A stretch of 64,000 nt of DNA from Sphingobacterium sp. SGR-19 (GTDB lineage: Bacteria; Bacteroidota; Bacteroidia; Sphingobacteriales; Sphingobacteriaceae). A program made the translations under genes and the position numbers. Positions 26,485 through 36,104 of this stretch are shown here, one piece after another (position 1 is the first letter of the stretch; each line of letters starts with the position of its first letter). The notes under the pieces were generated by a model. The model searched no databases, was not told the DNA's origin, and saw only the letters and a program-made list of their open reading frames with translations. The stretch spans positions 1 through 64,000 of the forward strand of contig NZ_JAAKGS010000013.1 in assembly GCF_011043555.1 (NCBI RefSeq). The letters run 5' to 3'.

Positions 26485-29400
26485 TTAAAATCTAAATTGT
26501 ACACCTAATGACACCGTTTTCAAGTTCGGGAACACCCCGAAGTCGTGCCCTTTTTGGAAAACACTGTTGTTGTTGAATTCGGGATCAAGACCGCTGTATT
26601 TGGTGAACGTGAGCAAGTTTTGCCCCGACAAGGTCACCTGTGCTTCGCTAAAGTATATTTTGTCGAGCAGGCTGCTTGGAAGACGATAGGAAATGCCGAT
26701 ATATTTTAAGCGGACAAAGCTGCCATCTTCCAACCAGCGGTCGGTATCACCCCGGGAGTTCATGGTACTCGCGTAATAAGCACGAGGCACATCGGTATTC
26801 GGATTTTCGGGCGTCCAAGGTTGTATGCCGGCGCGGTAGTTTGTGTTGTCGGAGAACATATCGGTTACACTTTTGGGACCGTTAAATACCATTGCCCCTA
26901 CCGATCCAAACCAATCCATACTGAAAGAGAATTGCTTATAGGAAGCATTCATATTTAAACCGACTTCATAATCTGCCCAAGCATCGCCCACGATAACTTT
27001 ATCGGCATTGGTAATCGTGCCATCGCCGTTGTGGTCTTTGAAGCGGATATCGCCGGGCTGTGCGTTCGGTTGAATGACGCGGCCGTCTGCATTTTGGTAA
27101 TTGTTGATCTCCTCCATGCTCTGGAATATACCGTCTGTTTCGAGCACAAACCACATACCGAGCGGTTGGCCTTTCTCGGTAACCGTATTGCCCGAGAAGG
27201 TTCTGTTTTGACCATACCCCAAATCGATTACGCGATTTCGCAGCGTGGTGATGTTCGCCGTGACACTGTATTGGAACGGCTTCGTATTCTCCTGGTAGGT
27301 GACGGACAATTCCACACCCCGGTTTCCAAGGGTTGCGCCGTTGGTGTACGGGTTACCGCCATCATTTCCGGTGGAAATCAGCAATGGGTATTGAATCAGC
27401 ACGTCTTTGGTTTTAGAAATAAAGTACTCCGCGCTCACGTTAAGTCGGTTTTTCAGAAACATCGCATCAAAGCCATAGTTCTGTTGCGTTAAGGTCTCCC
27501 AACGAAGATCTTGGTTCGCTAGCTGAATCTGTGTCGCGCCCGGCAAGGTGACCTGTCCCGGACCCATCGCAATGGTGGGAAAGGTATTGATAATGGGGAT
27601 ATAGTCATAGGGACCGATATTGCTGCTACCCAGGGTACCGTAATTCGCCCGCAGCTTCAGATCATCAATCCAGGAAGCCTGAAAAAAATCTTCCTGACTA
27701 ATACGCCAGGCACCTGATAACGAAGGAAACGTGCCGAACTTGTAGTCTTTCCCGAAACGGGACACGCCGTCGGTTCGGATAATACCATTAACCAGGTATT
27801 TATCGGCGTAATTGTATTCAAAACGACCGAAATAAGAAATCAAGTCCGTTCTGCGCGCAAAACCGCCGGTTTGCGGCTCGTTTCCTTGATCGAGCACGGT
27901 ATAATAACCGCCGGCCGGATTTTCCAACATATTACGTTTGGTGCCCCACATTTGTGCGTAGCGATCCCGTTGATAAGATTGCCCTGCGAGGATGTTCAGC
28001 CGATGTTGATTAATATCTTTTTCGAAAGAAAGGGTGTTTTCTACTAAGATCGTCGAGGACTCTGCTCTATTTTCGTGATAACGGGAGGGATCCAGCGGTT
28101 GGTTTAATGTCCAACTTCCTGCTTTTCTTAAAAAGGTGTGGTGATCCCGGCTGGTTTCGTATCCCAGATTAAACCGGTATTTTAAGAAGGGTAGAAATTG
28201 CAGTTCCGAAAAGAGGTTTCCACGTATACGAAGGTTTGCGTTGGTTCTATCCTCTAGGTCGGCAATAGCGACTGGATTCGATCCGAAGGTACGCGCCCGG
28301 CGTTCATCACCATAACCGTAGCCACCTGGGTTTTCTGGATTGTACACCGGAATCGTCGGCAATAAACGAAGTACATCAATATACGGGTTACCCGACATTT
28401 CGTCGGTTTTGGCGCTACTGATGGCTAAGTTTTCGCCAATGGTAAAGATGCCTTTCTTTGTGACGGTGTTTACCCGGAAGTTAAAACGGTCAAACCCCGT
28501 GCTGATGACCGCGCCTTTGTTGTCGAAATAGCCGCCGGAGATAAAATACTGACCATCATCGCCACCACCGGAGAAACTTAGGGAATAATCTTGCACTTTT
28601 CCGGTGCGGAAAGCGGCATCCTGCCAGTCTGTATCTACGGTCATGTCCAGATCTTGCCGGGGAACATTGGCGTTATCGTAAGCCATGTAGTTTAGCCTAG
28701 CAAATTCTTCGGTTCTTGCGAGGTCGTACCGGGGAGTAGTTTGTAGCGTGGACTTTGCCGAGACATCGATTTGCGCCGGCCCTTTCTTACCTTGTTTGGT
28801 GGTGATAATAATGACACCATTGGCTGCTCGTGAGCCATAGATGGCTGCGGCGGATGCATCTTTTAAGATTTGGATAGATTCGATGTCGCTCGGATTGAAG
28901 TCCCGGTTGGCCGTGGTGATCAGACCGTCGACCACATAAAGGGGCGGCGTTCCAGATAAATTTTTCATGCCCCGAACTTGAATTTGGGCTTCCGAGCCAG
29001 GCTGTCCTCCGCCCCGTACCCTAATGCCCGTGGCCAGCCCCTGAAGGGATTCCGCTACGGTAGTGGCTTGTCTTTTTTGTACATCTGATGCTTTTACAAC
29101 CGACACCGCGCCGGTAAGGTCTTGTTTACGCTGCGTGCCGTAACCGACCACGACAACTTCATCGAGGTCTGTATGAGCCGCTTCCAGGATAACCTCGACG
29201 GGCTGCAAACCGGATATGAGGACCTCTTGGGTAACGTATCCGATATGCGAAAAAACCAAAACAGATCCGTTCACTTGATCTGTAGCCATACGAAAATGGC
29301 CGGCGGCGTCGCTTTGTGTAGCAATGTTGCTTCCTTTTAGCGTGACAGCCACACCTTTTAGCGGTCCGTCTTTATCCCTGACAGATCCTGTTATCTGCGC

Positions 29401-29529
29401 GTGGACAGCAAAAACACAGGTACATAAAATAAAGACGAAAGCCAGCGTCAGCATTCGGCCTTTGGTTTTGTTGGTCAACTTTTTTCTGCGGATGTTTGTT
29501 TCACATCGCTGCGTTATCATCTTGCTCAT
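26485..29529 (-). CDS. susC: SusC/RagA-family TonB-linked outer-membrane transporter
   Basis: This protein of about 1014 residues starts with a signal peptide (LTLAFVFILCTCVFAVHAQ). A carboxypeptidase-regulatory-like domain follows (ITGSVRDKDGPLKGVAVTLKG), then DEVVVVGYGTQRKQDLTGAV and a plug (about 110-230), and a 22-strand barrel ending in the terminal GVQFRF. It imports oligosaccharides through the outer membrane using TonB energy. A TTG two codons further upstream is possible, but the ATG at 29529 is preferred. It is followed by susD at a 3-bp gap. The divergent regulator gene lies about 170 bp away. Confidence 0.95.
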   Translation of the reverse strand: MSKMITQRCETNIRRKKLTNKTKGRMLTLAFVFILCTCVFAVHAQITGSVRDKDGPLKGVAVTLKGSNIATQSDAAGHFRMATDQVNGSVLVFSHIGYVTQEVLISGLQPVEVILEAAHTDLDEVVVVGYGTQRKQDLTGAVSVVKASDVQKRQATTVAESLQGLATGIRVRGGGQPGSEAQIQVRGMKNLSGTPPLYVVDGLITTANRDFNPSDIESIQILKDASAAAIYGSRAANGVIIITTKQGKKGPAQIDVSAKSTLQTTPRYDLARTEEFARLNYMAYDNANVPRQDLDMTVDTDWQDAAFRTGKVQDYSLSFSGGGDDGQYFISGGYFDNKGAVISTGFDRFNFRVNTVTKKGIFTIGENLAISSAKTDEMSGNPYIDVLRLLPTIPVYNPENPGGYGYGDERRARTFGSNPVAIADLEDRTNANLRIRGNLFSELQFLPFLKYRFNLGYETSRDHHTFLRKAGSWTLNQPLDPSRYHENRAESSTILVENTLSFEKDINQHRLNILAGQSYQRDRYAQMWGTKRNMLENPAGGYYTVLDQGNEPQTGGFARRTDLISYFGRFEYNYADKYLVNGIIRTDGVSRFGKDYKFGTFPSLSGAWRISQEDFFQASWIDDLKLRANYGTLGSSNIGPYDYIPIINTFPTIAMGPGQVTLPGATQIQLANQDLRWETLTQQNYGFDAMFLKNRLNVSAEYFISKTKDVLIQYPLLISTGNDGGNPYTNGATLGNRGVELSVTYQENTKPFQYSVTANITTLRNRVIDLGYGQNRTFSGNTVTEKGQPLGMWFVLETDGIFQSMEEINNYQNADGRVIQPNAQPGDIRFKDHNGDGTITNADKVIVGDAWADYEVGLNMNASYKQFSFSMDWFGSVGAMVFNGPKSVTDMFSDNTNYRAGIQPWTPENPNTDVPRAYYASTMNSRGDTDRWLEDGSFVRLKYIGISYRLPSSLLDKIYFSEAQVTLSGQNLLTFTKYSGLDPEFNNNSVFQKGHDFGVFPNLKTVSLGVQFRF

Positions 29530-29583
29530 ATACAATAAATTTAAAATTGGTAGCTGCTAAGTACGCCATTATCGAGACGCATA

Positions 29584-29613
29584 TTGATTCAAAATGTATG
29601 CAATACGTATCAA
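29584..29613. promoter_or_regulatory. Candidate operator between susC and the hybrid regulator
   Basis: In the 29530-29703 divergent region an imperfect inverted repeat has arms TTGATTC and GTATCAA separated by 16 bp (6 of 7 pairs). A TATTTTTG at 29621-29628 fits the plus-strand -7 box TAnnTTTG, but no TTTG sits at the ideal distance. The region could hold the binding site of the hybrid regulator's AraC domain. Confidence 0.3.
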
Positions 29614-29703
29614 TTATACTTATTTTTGGCGCCCCTGTAGCATATTTTTAAGCTTTTGTATATTTTGCTTCAAATTCCATCGATGATGATCTACTACCAA
29701 CGA

Positions 29704-32700
29704 ATGTTTAAAACCGTATGTATGCTTTGCGTCTTCTTGATCGTTAATTTATCGTTATTCGCCCAGTCGTATAACTTTCGACATTACCAGGTCGAGAACG
29801 GATTGTCGCACAATACGGTCATCTGCAGTTTGCAGGACAGACATGGTTTTATGTGGTTTGGTACAAAAAACGGCCTGAATAGATTTGATGGTTATCAATT
29901 TAAGGTGTATCGTCATGATCCTGAACAAGCGGGCAGCTTGGGGCATAATTTTATCCATTCACTATTAGAAGACGAGAACGGCTTTCTGTGGGTAGGGACG
30001 CTTAAGGGGCTCTACAGTTACGATCCTTCCAAAGACACATTCGTTTGTTTACCTGAAACAAAAGACAGCGATATTTCCAGCCTGCAACGCGACCAAAACG
30101 GCGAAATCTGGTTTGTTGGAGGCAACGTTTTGCAGCGCTATAACCCCAAACGACAGCAGTTGGTGACATTTGACTATGGCGATCATGGTGAAATAACGTC
30201 GGTGGTAATCACCAAAGATAATGCCGTCTGGGTGTCGACTGCGCGCGGGTACCTGCAGCGATATAATGACAAGACGGGAAAATTCGAGAGTTTCGACGTT
30301 TTTAATGGTTCGGGCGGGATACTAACAAAATGGATCGAAAAGATTGAGGATACGGGCGATGGCCAATTGTGGGTAGCAACAGCAAGCCAAGGAATTAAAT
30401 TGTTCAATTTAAAGACGTACCGATCAACCGATATACCGATCAAAAACCCGGATAGATCGCTTTTATTTGCACGGGACTTTTTAAAGACGGGTATAGCGGA
30501 GTATTGGATTGCGACGGAGTCGGGTGTATTCGTATATAATATTAAAAATCAACACCATACTCGTCTGACAAACAGAACCAACGATAACTATTCACTCTCG
30601 GATAACGCGGTTTATACCTTAACACAGGATAAAGAAGGGGGTATCTGGTGTGGCACCTATTTTGGAGGGCTGAGTTATTACCCACAGCCGTACACCGCCT
30701 TTGATACTTTTTACCCAAAAGTTGGCGAGAATAGTATCCAAGGGGACGCTGTACGCGAGATCGTGAAAGACAACAACGGAAATTTCTGGATCGGTACAGA
30801 GGACGCTGGGCTGAATAAATTTAATCCACAAACGAATGTGTTTGAAAATCTTACGGTCGAGAAGAACGGCATCTCGCATTCCAACATTCATGGACTTGCC
30901 CTGTATAAAAACAAGCTTTGGATCGGCACGTTTGAACACGGGCTGGATGTGTTGGATATCGGAACGTCCAGGGTGGTAAAAAAGTACAGGGCCGGACCGG
31001 CGGCTAATGAATTGAAAAGTAATTTTATAGAAAGCCTGTTAGCGACAGATGGCAACGGATTGCTTGTTGGCACGGCTGTAGGTTTGTACAAATATAAGGA
31101 TGATACGGATGATTTTATCTTGGTAAACCAGGTACCCGGCAATAAACATTATTCGGCGTTGATAGAGGACGAGGATGGCACCATCTGGGCCGGAACGCTT
31201 AGGGATGGTTTGTATTTCTTTAACAGCAAAACAAACCGATCTGGCAGTTACTTGTTTGATGCGCGCGACAGCAACAGCTTAAGTAGTAACGAAATCAACG
31301 GCCTGTTTATCGATAGTAACCGTGACTTATGGGTGACGACGGAAAATGGCTTATGTGTAAAGCGCCGGGGATCAAACGTTTTTAAGCGTTATACGATGAA
31401 AGATAATTTTCCTACGAATAGCTTTTACAAGATATTGGAAGACAGTCAAAAAAATTTATGGATCAGTACCGCGCAGGGTTTGGTGGCGTTTCATCCAGAA
31501 TCCGGTAAGGTTCGCACGTATAGCAAGTCCAATGGCTTACTTAGCAATCAGTTTAACTATGGTTCCGCTTTTAAGGATCACGACGGGAAAATGTATTTTG
31601 GGAGTTTGAAAGGGATGATCAGTTTCTTACCGGAGACTTTCCGTGAAAACCGCGCCATATCTAAGGTTTATATCACCGGGTTTCAGATAAACAACGAGGA
31701 GGTTGGTGTAGATGAGAGGGGCTCCATCCAGCTAAACCACAACCAGGCAAACTTTAGTATTGATTTTGCGGCATTGGGGTTTACCGCCCCAGATATGATT
31801 CAGTACGCCTACATGATGGAGGGCATCGATGACCATTGGACCCACCTCAAAACCAATAGAAGGGTTTATTTTACGGATCTTTCGCCCGGCAAGTATATTT
31901 TCAAGGTAAAGGCATCTAATAGTGATGATGTGCTGGATGCACCGGTTACGCAATTGGAGATCACTATATCGCCGCCGTTTTGGGCAAGTACCCCTGCGCT
32001 ATTTGTGTACGGCATCCTGGTTACGGGTATAGGTTTGATTATTACCCGGAACTACCATAGAAGGGTGCTGCGCAAGCATCAGGAAAAAATGGAGCGCTGG
32101 GAAATTCAAAAAGAAAAGGAGCTATATCGCACAAAGATTAATTTCTTCACACAGGTAACACATGAAATTAGGACACCGTTGACGTTGATTAACGGACCGC
32201 TGGAAGATGTGCTACATACATGTGCGGATGATTCGCCACTCCGCGGAAACTTGATGATCATGAAAAGGAACACGGACAGGCTTTTGGAGCTTTCCCGTCA
32301 ATTGATGGATTTTAGAAAAACCGAGCAGAAGGACTTTAATCTCAGCTTCGTCCGGTTGGATGTTCATGCACTCATTAACGAGATATGCATCCGTTTTCAG
32401 CCAGCGGTTGATGAAAAGGCAATCGTAATGAATGTCGAGTTGGGAGAAACTCCTCTGTTGGTGTACGCAGATGCGGAAGCGCTGACCAAAATAGTGAGCA
32501 ACCTGGTGGATAATGCCTTGAAATACGCTTCATCTAAGGTTAGTATCCGAACTTCGATAGACGTTGAGCGTTTTAAGATTGTCGTGACGAACGACGGTGA
32601 GCCCATACCGTATAAATACCGCGAGAAAATATTTGAACCTTTTTTCCGCTTAGAAAGTGCTAAATCAAAATCTGGATCCGGAATAGGCCTCTCTCTGGCA

Positions 32701-33642
32701 AAATCGTTGACCGAATTGCATAAAGGGTCGTTGACCTGGGAAACGAATGCCGCTGGTCAGACCTGTTTTGAGCTTTCATTGCCCAAGTACCAGGAGCATC
32801 GTTATACGCTTGATCGTCACATTTCATCAGCGGAGGAGTTGGAAGTTCCGGAAATCGATCTGGATCTAACCGAGCACGAACTCCCCGTAATTTTAATTGT
32901 TGAAGACGATGCGGAAGTACGAAACTTCACCAGTCATATCCTCAAGAGGGACTTTGTTGTCTATACGGCCGACAATGGACAGGCTGCTTTGGATCTGCTG
33001 GAAGAAGTCAGTGTGCAGTTGATCGTCAGCGATGTGATGATGGCGGGGATGGACGGGTTTGAATTATGTAAGTCGGTCAAGATGAACGTCGATCATGCGC
33101 ATATTCCGGTGGTGCTTTTAACGGCAAAAAATAGTTTGCAGGCGAGAATTGAAGGGTTGGAGGTTGGTGCTGACGCCTATATTGAAAAACCGTATTCGCC
33201 CAACCACCTGCTGACGCAGATCGTTAATCTGCTGACGGTAAGGGATAAAATTAAAAATCATTATGCACAGTCTCCGCTGGCGCATATAAAAAGTATGGCC
33301 TACACGAAAGCGGATGAAGCTTTCTTAGAAAAAATCAATGACACCATTGTGAAGAACATGTCCAACACGACATTGGATGTCGATTTTTTAGCTGATATCA
33401 TGCATATGAGCAGATCTACGCTTTACCGGAAAACAAAAGCTATTTCAAACCTGTCTCCGCACGAACTGATCAACATTACCCGATTAAAACACGCGGCTTC
33501 GCTACTCGCCGACGGTCATTTTAAAATTATGAAAATTGCATCGGTAACAGGCTTTAGCTCGTCGGCGCAATTTGCCAGGAGTTTTGCGAAACAGTTTGGG
33601 ATGGCACCTTCTGAATATGTTGCCTCATTAAAAAATAAGTGA
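29704..33642 (+). CDS. Hybrid two-component system regulator (HTCS) of the PUL
   Basis: The protein has about 1312 residues with all parts of an HTCS. A signal peptide ends NLSLFAQ, then a periplasmic double propeller of Reg_prop repeats (about 20-670) and a Y_Y_Y domain (about 670-755) follow. A membrane helix lies near 762-786. The histidine kinase has TQVTHEIRTPLTL with His820 and ends GSGIGLSLAKSL. A receiver domain (ILIVEDD, phospho-Asp about 1110 in IVSDVMMAG) and a C-terminal AraC-type HTH (about 1217-1312) complete it. It senses a glycan fragment in the periplasm and activates susC onwards. Three in-frame starts (TTG 29656, ATG 29683, ATG 29704) exist; 29704 gives the best signal peptide. 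Confidence 0.95.
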   Translation: MFKTVCMLCVFLIVNLSLFAQSYNFRHYQVENGLSHNTVICSLQDRHGFMWFGTKNGLNRFDGYQFKVYRHDPEQAGSLGHNFIHSLLEDENGFLWVGTLKGLYSYDPSKDTFVCLPETKDSDISSLQRDQNGEIWFVGGNVLQRYNPKRQQLVTFDYGDHGEITSVVITKDNAVWVSTARGYLQRYNDKTGKFESFDVFNGSGGILTKWIEKIEDTGDGQLWVATASQGIKLFNLKTYRSTDIPIKNPDRSLLFARDFLKTGIAEYWIATESGVFVYNIKNQHHTRLTNRTNDNYSLSDNAVYTLTQDKEGGIWCGTYFGGLSYYPQPYTAFDTFYPKVGENSIQGDAVREIVKDNNGNFWIGTEDAGLNKFNPQTNVFENLTVEKNGISHSNIHGLALYKNKLWIGTFEHGLDVLDIGTSRVVKKYRAGPAANELKSNFIESLLATDGNGLLVGTAVGLYKYKDDTDDFILVNQVPGNKHYSALIEDEDGTIWAGTLRDGLYFFNSKTNRSGSYLFDARDSNSLSSNEINGLFIDSNRDLWVTTENGLCVKRRGSNVFKRYTMKDNFPTNSFYKILEDSQKNLWISTAQGLVAFHPESGKVRTYSKSNGLLSNQFNYGSAFKDHDGKMYFGSLKGMISFLPETFRENRAISKVYITGFQINNEEVGVDERGSIQLNHNQANFSIDFAALGFTAPDMIQYAYMMEGIDDHWTHLKTNRRVYFTDLSPGKYIFKVKASNSDDVLDAPVTQLEITISPPFWASTPALFVYGILVTGIGLIITRNYHRRVLRKHQEKMERWEIQKEKELYRTKINFFTQVTHEIRTPLTLINGPLEDVLHTCADDSPLRGNLMIMKRNTDRLLELSRQLMDFRKTEQKDFNLSFVRLDVHALINEICIRFQPAVDEKAIVMNVELGETPLLVYADAEALTKIVSNLVDNALKYASSKVSIRTSIDVERFKIVVTNDGEPIPYKYREKIFEPFFRLESAKSKSGSGIGLSLAKSLTELHKGSLTWETNAAGQTCFELSLPKYQEHRYTLDRHISSAEELEVPEIDLDLTEHELPVILIVEDDAEVRNFTSHILKRDFVVYTADNGQAALDLLEEVSVQLIVSDVMMAGMDGFELCKSVKMNVDHAHIPVVLLTAKNSLQARIEGLEVGADAYIEKPYSPNHLLTQIVNLLTVRDKIKNHYAQSPLAHIKSMAYTKADEAFLEKINDTIVKNMSNTTLDVDFLADIMHMSRSTLYRKTKAISNLSPHELINITRLKHAASLLADGHFKIMKIASVTGFSSSAQFARSFAKQFGMAPSEYVASLKNK

Positions 33643-33644
33643 CT

Positions 33645-33699
33645 ATTGCTAATTTATTAAAAACAATTATATTTGCATTTATTTAAATCAAATCTAAAT
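33645..33699 (+). promoter_or_regulatory. Promoter and palindromic operator of the iron-type operon
   Basis: ATTG (33645-33648) and TATATTTG (33668-33675, matching TAnnTTTG) are 19 bp apart, the Bacteroidota promoter spacing. Directly after the expected start site lies ATTTAAAT-CAA-ATCTAAAT (33681-33699), a palindrome with 7 of 8 arm matches. A similar AATCTAAATA element follows the TonB receptor promoter at 36018-36030. This suggests a shared repressor, perhaps a metal-dependent one. Confidence 0.5.
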
Positions 33700-33704
33700 A
33701 GTAA

Positions 33705-34037
33705 ATGTATAGTTTATTGTTTTTAGTGCTCTTTTTTGGTTGTTACCTGCTTTACATTACCTCTAAAAAAGCGAGGCTGGGCCACGTTCCACCGACGTTG
33801 CTTCGGCTCGCACAGCCGGCCGGAAACGCTAGGGTCATCGCAGCAGGGCTTTTTGTATCGGCCTGGGTCATTATTATTATCGATCAAGGTTTTGGCTCAG
33901 GAACTTTTGCTTTTGGGGGATATATAATGACAGCGCTTTGTGTTATTATACTGATTAATCCTTTACGGTATATCCGCTGGACGCATCTTCTAGCCCTGTT
34001 TGTGGTATCTATTCTTGTCGAAATCTTTATTTTTTAG
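33705..34037 (+). CDS. Small membrane protein (DUF3325-like) of the PepSY/iron cluster
   Basis: The 110-residue product has three to four membrane helices (about 3-20, 42-60, 65-85, 90-109). It resembles the DUF3325-type proteins found with PepSY and TonB receptor genes in iron-uptake clusters. The ATG sits directly after the palindromic operator. The next gene begins 7 bp after its stop. The function is unknown; family assignment is by size, topology and context. Confidence 0.6.
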   Translation: MYSLLFLVLFFGCYLLYITSKKARLGHVPPTLLRLAQPAGNARVIAAGLFVSAWVIIIIDQGFGSGTFAFGGYIMTALCVIILINPLRYIRWTHLLALFVVSILVEIFIF

Positions 34038-34043
34038 TTCCTC

Positions 34044-34325
34044 ATGCCTGCAAATAAAAAATATTTAAGTAGTCCTTTCCAACGTTTCTTAAAAATCACT
34101 GGTGGCTTCGCGGGTGGCTATGTGGTCATGGTCAGTTTCCACCTGATGCTGACTTGTATATTCGCTGACAAGGATATTGTCATTACCGCGTATTTGTCCG
34201 GGTATGTCCTATGGGCTGTGCTGCTACTGTACGCTTTTCTCGTTAAGAATGGTTGGCAGATATGGGTACTTTATCCGGCATTAGCAGCCGTCTTTTATCT
34301 CCTATTCTATTTTCTACACGCCTAA
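34044..34325 (+). CDS. Small membrane protein (DUF3649-like) of the PepSY/iron cluster
   Basis: This 93-residue protein has three predicted membrane helices (about 15-35, 43-63, 70-91), with GGFAGGYVVMVSFHLML in the first. It resembles the DUF3649-type iron-transport-associated proteins that precede PepSY genes. It ends 2 bp before the ATG of the PepSY gene, so the two are likely translated together. The precise role is not known. Confidence 0.6.
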   Translation: MPANKKYLSSPFQRFLKITGGFAGGYVVMVSFHLMLTCIFADKDIVITAYLSGYVLWAVLLLYAFLVKNGWQIWVLYPALAAVFYLLFYFLHA

Positions 34326-34327
34326 AC

Positions 34328-35959
34328 ATGAACATACGTAACTACAATATCTATTTTAATACGCATACGATCAGCGGAATCATTATCTGTGCCCTTCTGT
34401 ATGTAATCTTTTTTGCCGGCTCCTTCTCTTTTTTCAAGCATGAGATACGCGCTTGGCAACATGGCGTTTCGTACGAAGCGAATAAGGAAGTTGGGAAAGA
34501 CTTTGATTTCTTATTGGATTCGCTCCGGCAAACGCATAATTTACAAGGGAGGGACATTACCTTCTACCTACAACCCCATTCGCTCGGGGCTTCCGTGAAC
34601 ATGGGCGTATCAAAGGATACCACCGTTAGTAAGCCACAGCAGGCTGGCCCGGAAGGAAAAAGACGCGGCCGCAGAGGTGGTGGAGATAATGCTTTCTTTT
34701 ATTATGATTTCCATCAGGCAAAAGCGAGTACCTACACAGAAAGCTATGACATGGGTGAATTTTTATACCGATTACATTTTCTAGCCCAGTTGAATCAGGT
34801 TCCCATCCGTATCGGTATGCCGTTTGGTTACACTCTTGCTGGATTAGTTTCTTTTTTGTTTCTCTTCGCATTAATCACCGGGTTACTGCTGCATTGGGAT
34901 AAAATAGTATCCAATTTCTTTATATTCCGTCCCTGGAGCAAATGGAAAACGGTATGGACCGATATGCATACGGCGTTAGGCGTCATCGGCTTCCCCTTCC
35001 AGTTTATTTTTGCCTTGACCGGCATTATCCTGATCGTCAATTGGGTACTCGTGAAGCCGCTGAGCAACTATCTATACGACGGCAAACAGGAAGAACTCTA
35101 TCAGGATTTAGGTTTCTCGGACGGTACAACATACGATTACCTGTACAAGCCTATTGATCAGGATTTCAGCATGCAATCGTATCTCACCGAACTGGAGCAA
35201 AAGTGGGAGGGTGCCGAGTTTAGCCGTATCTTTATCAAAAACTATGGGGATGAAAGCATGCACCTTATCGTCCATGCCAAGCCCAACCCAAAGCTTAATT
35301 TTTCCGGTGAGGGAAAAGCCATCTACCGCATTCACGATAAGGCGTTGATCTATGAGAAGGATCCGCATACGGCATCTTCTTATAAAGATAAAGTGTCCAG
35401 TATTATTTACCATCTGCATTTTGGAGACTTCGGCGGCTACCCGGTAAAGATTACCTTCTTTATATTGGGTATCATGGGTTGTATCGTCATCATCTCCGGC
35501 ATTCTAATTTGGTTGGTGGCCCGGGATAAAAAGAATGTACCGAAGCGCAAACGTATATTCAACTTTTGGGCAAGCAATGTATTCCTGGCGATCTGCCTGA
35601 CCATGCTTCCCGTAACGGCACTGACTTTTATCGCAGTCAAGGTTTCTCCTGAAGTGAATCAAGATTTTATCTATTCCGTGTATTTCTATAGCTGGCTGGC
35701 CTTGTCGGTTTTTTACATCATCCGTCGCAATCTTCGTGCAACTAATAAGGAGACCCTCCTATTGGGGGCTATATTGGGTCTTTGTATTCCGATCGTGAAT
35801 GGGCTGTATGGCGGCAACTGGATTTGGAAAACCTTTGTTGCCGGCGAAACCGATATTTTGTTTTTTGATCTATTGTGGATTGTCATTGCAGCTGTGGCGC
35901 TAATTGCGTTTGTGAAGATTCGGCGGGATGGCACCAAACAGAAAATTGGCAATCGTTAA
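34328..35959 (+). CDS. PepSY-domain inner-membrane protein (PiuB-like)
   Basis: The 543-residue protein has four or more membrane helices in the PepSY_TM arrangement: residues about 8-30 (TISGIIICALLYVIFFAGSF), about 157-180, about 212-235, and several at the C-terminus (about 375-530). PepSY periplasmic segments lie between them. HTALGVIGFPFQFIFALTG and HLHFGDFGGYPVKITFFILG hold the conserved His residues. Such proteins are thought to act in siderophore handling, including reduction of ferric siderophores. An upstream extension to 34253 overlaps the previous gene and lacks support, so 34328 is chosen. Confidence 0.85.
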   Translation: MNIRNYNIYFNTHTISGIIICALLYVIFFAGSFSFFKHEIRAWQHGVSYEANKEVGKDFDFLLDSLRQTHNLQGRDITFYLQPHSLGASVNMGVSKDTTVSKPQQAGPEGKRRGRRGGGDNAFFYYDFHQAKASTYTESYDMGEFLYRLHFLAQLNQVPIRIGMPFGYTLAGLVSFLFLFALITGLLLHWDKIVSNFFIFRPWSKWKTVWTDMHTALGVIGFPFQFIFALTGIILIVNWVLVKPLSNYLYDGKQEELYQDLGFSDGTTYDYLYKPIDQDFSMQSYLTELEQKWEGAEFSRIFIKNYGDESMHLIVHAKPNPKLNFSGEGKAIYRIHDKALIYEKDPHTASSYKDKVSSIIYHLHFGDFGGYPVKITFFILGIMGCIVIISGILIWLVARDKKNVPKRKRIFNFWASNVFLAICLTMLPVTALTFIAVKVSPEVNQDFIYSVYFYSWLALSVFYIIRRNLRATNKETLLLGAILGLCIPIVNGLYGGNWIWKTFVAGETDILFFDLLWIVIAAVALIAFVKIRRDGTKQKIGNR

Positions 35960-35973
35960 AAAAGCAATTTCGT

Positions 35974-36030
35974 TTTGGAATTATCAGTTCAAGTTTTACC
36001 TTTGTCTCGTTGTTTATATTTAATCTAAAT
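35974..36030 (+). promoter_or_regulatory. Promoter and operator of the TonB receptor gene
   Basis: TTTG (35974-35977), a 19-bp spacer and TACCTTTG (35997-36004) match the Bacteroidota sigma consensus TTTG-N19-TAnnTTTG exactly. Just downstream, TATTTA-ATC-TAAATA (36017-36031) is a perfect 6-3-6 palindrome sharing AATCTAAATA with the element before 33705. Its position after the start site fits repression. Confidence 0.65.
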
Positions 36031-36058
36031 AATCTATAGGAAAAATATAAAACAAAAA

Positions 36059-36104
36059 GAGGTCTGGTTGCCGCCAGACCTCCATACGGTAGACGAGTCT
36101 ACCG
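36059..36104 (+). other. Two strong hairpins in the TonB receptor leader
   Basis: GAGGTCTGG/CCAGACCTC (36059-36082, 9-bp stem, six-base loop) and CGGTAGAC/GTCTACCG (36087-36104, 8-bp stem, two-base loop) lie in the about 118-nt leader. A weaker pair ACTTTA/TAAAGT ends next to the ATG. On the minus strand the first hairpin is followed by TTTTTGTTTT, so it also looks like a terminator facing left. Confidence 0.7.

Noticed and set aside
34253..34327. N-terminal extension of the PepSY protein
   Set aside because: It overlaps the preceding membrane-protein gene by 73 bp and does not resemble the family start; the ATG at 34328, two bases after the previous stop, fits.
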